The position numbers and the translations under genes were made by a program. A stretch of 64,000 bases of DNA from assembly GCF_050948175.1 (NCBI RefSeq), contig NC_135205.1:7105795-7169794 (forward strand), read 5' to 3'. Below are positions 62,061-64,000 of the stretch, piece by piece; the first letter of the stretch is position 1; every line of letters begins with the position of its first letter. Source of the DNA: Xylocopa sonorina (Eukaryota; Arthropoda; Insecta; Hymenoptera; Apidae). The notes under the pieces were generated by a model, which was not told where the DNA came from, did no database searches, and worked only from the letters and a program-made list of their open reading frames with translations.

Positions 62061-64000
62061 AAACACCGGGATGATGGTGGTAGCAGGTGCTTCTGGACAA
62101 CAAAATGAGCACGAGCTGCGCAAGAAAAGAGGGAGGGAGAGCTAGGTCGAAGGAGAAAAGGTACACGAGGAAGAAGAAGAAGAAGAAGAAGAGGATGAAG
62201 AAGGAGAAGAGGAAGGAATTCTCTCGTGGAGTCCTCGCGATGGTGATCCTGTTTAAAGATAATGGCTGCGAGGTAGACGCGTGCCAGCTGGGTAATGCTT
62301 TTGGGCCTGATTTTTATTCGGTCACCTACCCCCTCTCCTTGTTGCTCCTCCTGGCCGTGCAATCCGAAGGCAGATGGCTCCGCCACCTTACGCTCGCCTC
62401 TTAAGGCCGATTCACGTGACTATGTAACAATAAGGGGAAGAAGGTGAACGACACCCTCTGCCACCCTCTTCCATGTGGCGCGCGTACATCGCAATCGCAA
62501 TTACATTTGGGAAACAACGTTTCCTGCGATTTCCCTTCGTTTCCCTTTCGCATTTTTCGATGCTCCGTTCCCTCGATCGATCCGAACCCTTTTCTACGCG
62601 TAGCCTGGGTCAGGTTATCTGCAGGTAAACAACGAGTAAAATCGTATGCACGGGTGTCCACGGGACGAGCAGCGAGGAAGAGAAAGAGGATTGATCACAC
62701 AGCCGAGGCAGGTGCTGAGAGAGCGACAGCTGCGAATTCGCGATCCTCCTTTATACCAAAGGAACCGGCGATCCTTTAACCCGTTCCTTCCCGATCTAAT
62801 GGGCCACGGCTCGTAGAGGTTCTATCTTGTGTGGCGCGAGCGGCCAATGAATATCGAACGAGTACCGGAGGGAGGAAATAAAACGGGACGGGGAACGTAT
62901 CTGTCGTTTCCATATGGGAGATAAATATTCATCGATCCGGCTCGGTATAAGGATCCTCGTGTCGACTCGTATCGGCGTACGCGGAACATGTCCCCGCGTA
63001 CTTTATTCCGGGGCTATTTTATCAAACAGGGGAACTCTTAATACAGACCGAAGGATTGTCATCCATCCTGACGTAATTGCTACTTTTTCTTACAACCTCG
63101 AATACCTTTCCGCTCTTTTACCAGAGAGGTATGTCCTTTTTTACTATCGACAGTTTTACCATGCCTCGTAAACAGCAGACTGCTAGACAATTACGTTCAA
63201 GTAGAAAATATTACGATATAGTAAATATTCCTATTCCTTTTAAATATCCTATTACGATACGACTTTCGCTTTTCAGCTTTTAATGTTAAATTTATACACT
63301 TTTTTCATTTTTTAATTATATACACAAATAAGCATCTGATACCTGTTTTAATTAAGTTAGTAGTAGCTAATGCAATTCGTTGGAAATGATTGCATCTACA
63401 AGTAAGCGATCAATGTCTCGATAGGAAGGTTTTCTTCTTCTAACAAGTCCGGGAAAATTCATAAGGAAGTATTCCTCATTCGTATTCTATCGCTTCCGTT
63501 CCTGTTCAAACATATTAAACAGAAAATACGGTCGCATCAGCATATGTATCTACTTTTAATATAATGAAACAGCTGTATTAGACTTCCAAACTTTTGTCCC
63601 AAGTTTCTCTCTACGCCCGGAAACGCGACACTCTTCCCATTTGGAATAACAATCCGTAATTAATTCAAATTCTAAGCTCATTATCTTCTTTCGTCGTTTT
63701 CGTCCCCCTGACAAGGAGCCATTTGAAAATATTAAAGCGTTCTTCTTTCGCAGAACCTTTAAATTACCTCGAACGCATCGATGGTTCCGCAATGCCTCGT
63801 TCGTAATGCACATTTTTCAAATCCCCCGGGATCGGAATCTGTCCCCGAACGTTTCCCAACACGCGGGAGCTAGACGGAAGTGTACGCAGACCCGAACGGT
63901 AGATTATTAATCATAGTCGTCGGTGGGATTTTCGTCGAGTTTTCGCCATGTGAAAAATGCAATCCAGCCGAGAGTAGGTTTCTTTCAAAGGGGAGAGGAC
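62061..64000. other. Noncoding region to the right edge
   Basis: A (GAA)n purine tract lies at 62169-62192, followed by GC-richer DNA to about 62900 and AT-rich DNA after 63200. No recognised gene. Confidence 0.5.
62169..62192. repeat. (GAA)n trinucleotide microsatellite
   Basis: About eight AAG/GAA units within a longer purine-rich stretch. Confidence 0.85.

Noticed and set aside
1..64000. Transposons with terminal inverted repeats or reverse transcriptase
   Set aside because: No RT, transposase or integrase motif was recognised and no flanking TIR/TSD pair found by eye.

Overview
This is nuclear DNA of an insect, most likely a hymenopteran such as a bee, wasp or ant. The reasons are a Myc protein of insect type, introns of more than 10 kb, little CpG depletion, many short microsatellites, and very few coding exons. 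The taxon is inferred from overall character and is not proven by any single sequence. Nothing bacterial or viral is visible. I found no rRNA, no tRNA that passes inspection, no CRISPR array and no intact transposon.

Only two genes are securely recognisable, both on the minus strand. The first is the 5' exon of tRNA dimethylallyltransferase (TRIT1/MiaA/Mod5 family), about 3390-3506. It ends at a clean splice donor and the rest of the gene lies off the left edge. The second is Myc (dm in Drosophila), which occupies 31842 down to 18467 in two coding exons separated by an 11.9 kb intron. The joined exons give 482 codons: DCMW-type Myc box II, a degenerate Myc box I, an acidic MBIIIa, an AT-hook-like core, a basic region, and a complete bHLH-leucine zipper. 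The intron sits in phase 1 at SDS|EEE, the site I recall for the intron between the two coding exons of vertebrate MYC.

Layout: 1-3389, TRIT1 intron 1; 3.39-3.56 kb, TRIT1 exon and promoter-type motif; 3.6-6.2 kb, AT-rich intergenic DNA; 6.3-6.45 kb, a speculative spliced micro-ORF on the plus strand; 6.45-16.6 kb, a long tract rich in T/pyrimidine runs and AT repeats that resembles an extended 3' UTR; 16.6-18.47 kb, probable Myc 3' UTR with a strong nested hairpin and a GGTTC repeat; 18.47-31.84 kb, Myc, whose intron carries a CACGTG cluster (19.3-22.1 kb) and CRE/NRF1-type sites (27.1-27.9 kb); 31.85-40.8 kb, upstream region presumed to hold Myc 5' UTR exon(s) and promoter, with a CCAAT-CRE composite at 40.65 kb; 40.8-64 kb, noncoding DNA with scattered microsatellites and a few unrecognised ORFs that are probably chance.

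The two genes are not known to work together directly. The window looks like a large regulatory domain around Myc. The most notable unexplained signals are the 3' UTR hairpin, the intronic CACGTG cluster next to exon 3 (a possible Myc/Max autoregulatory element), and the AT-hook core inside Myc.
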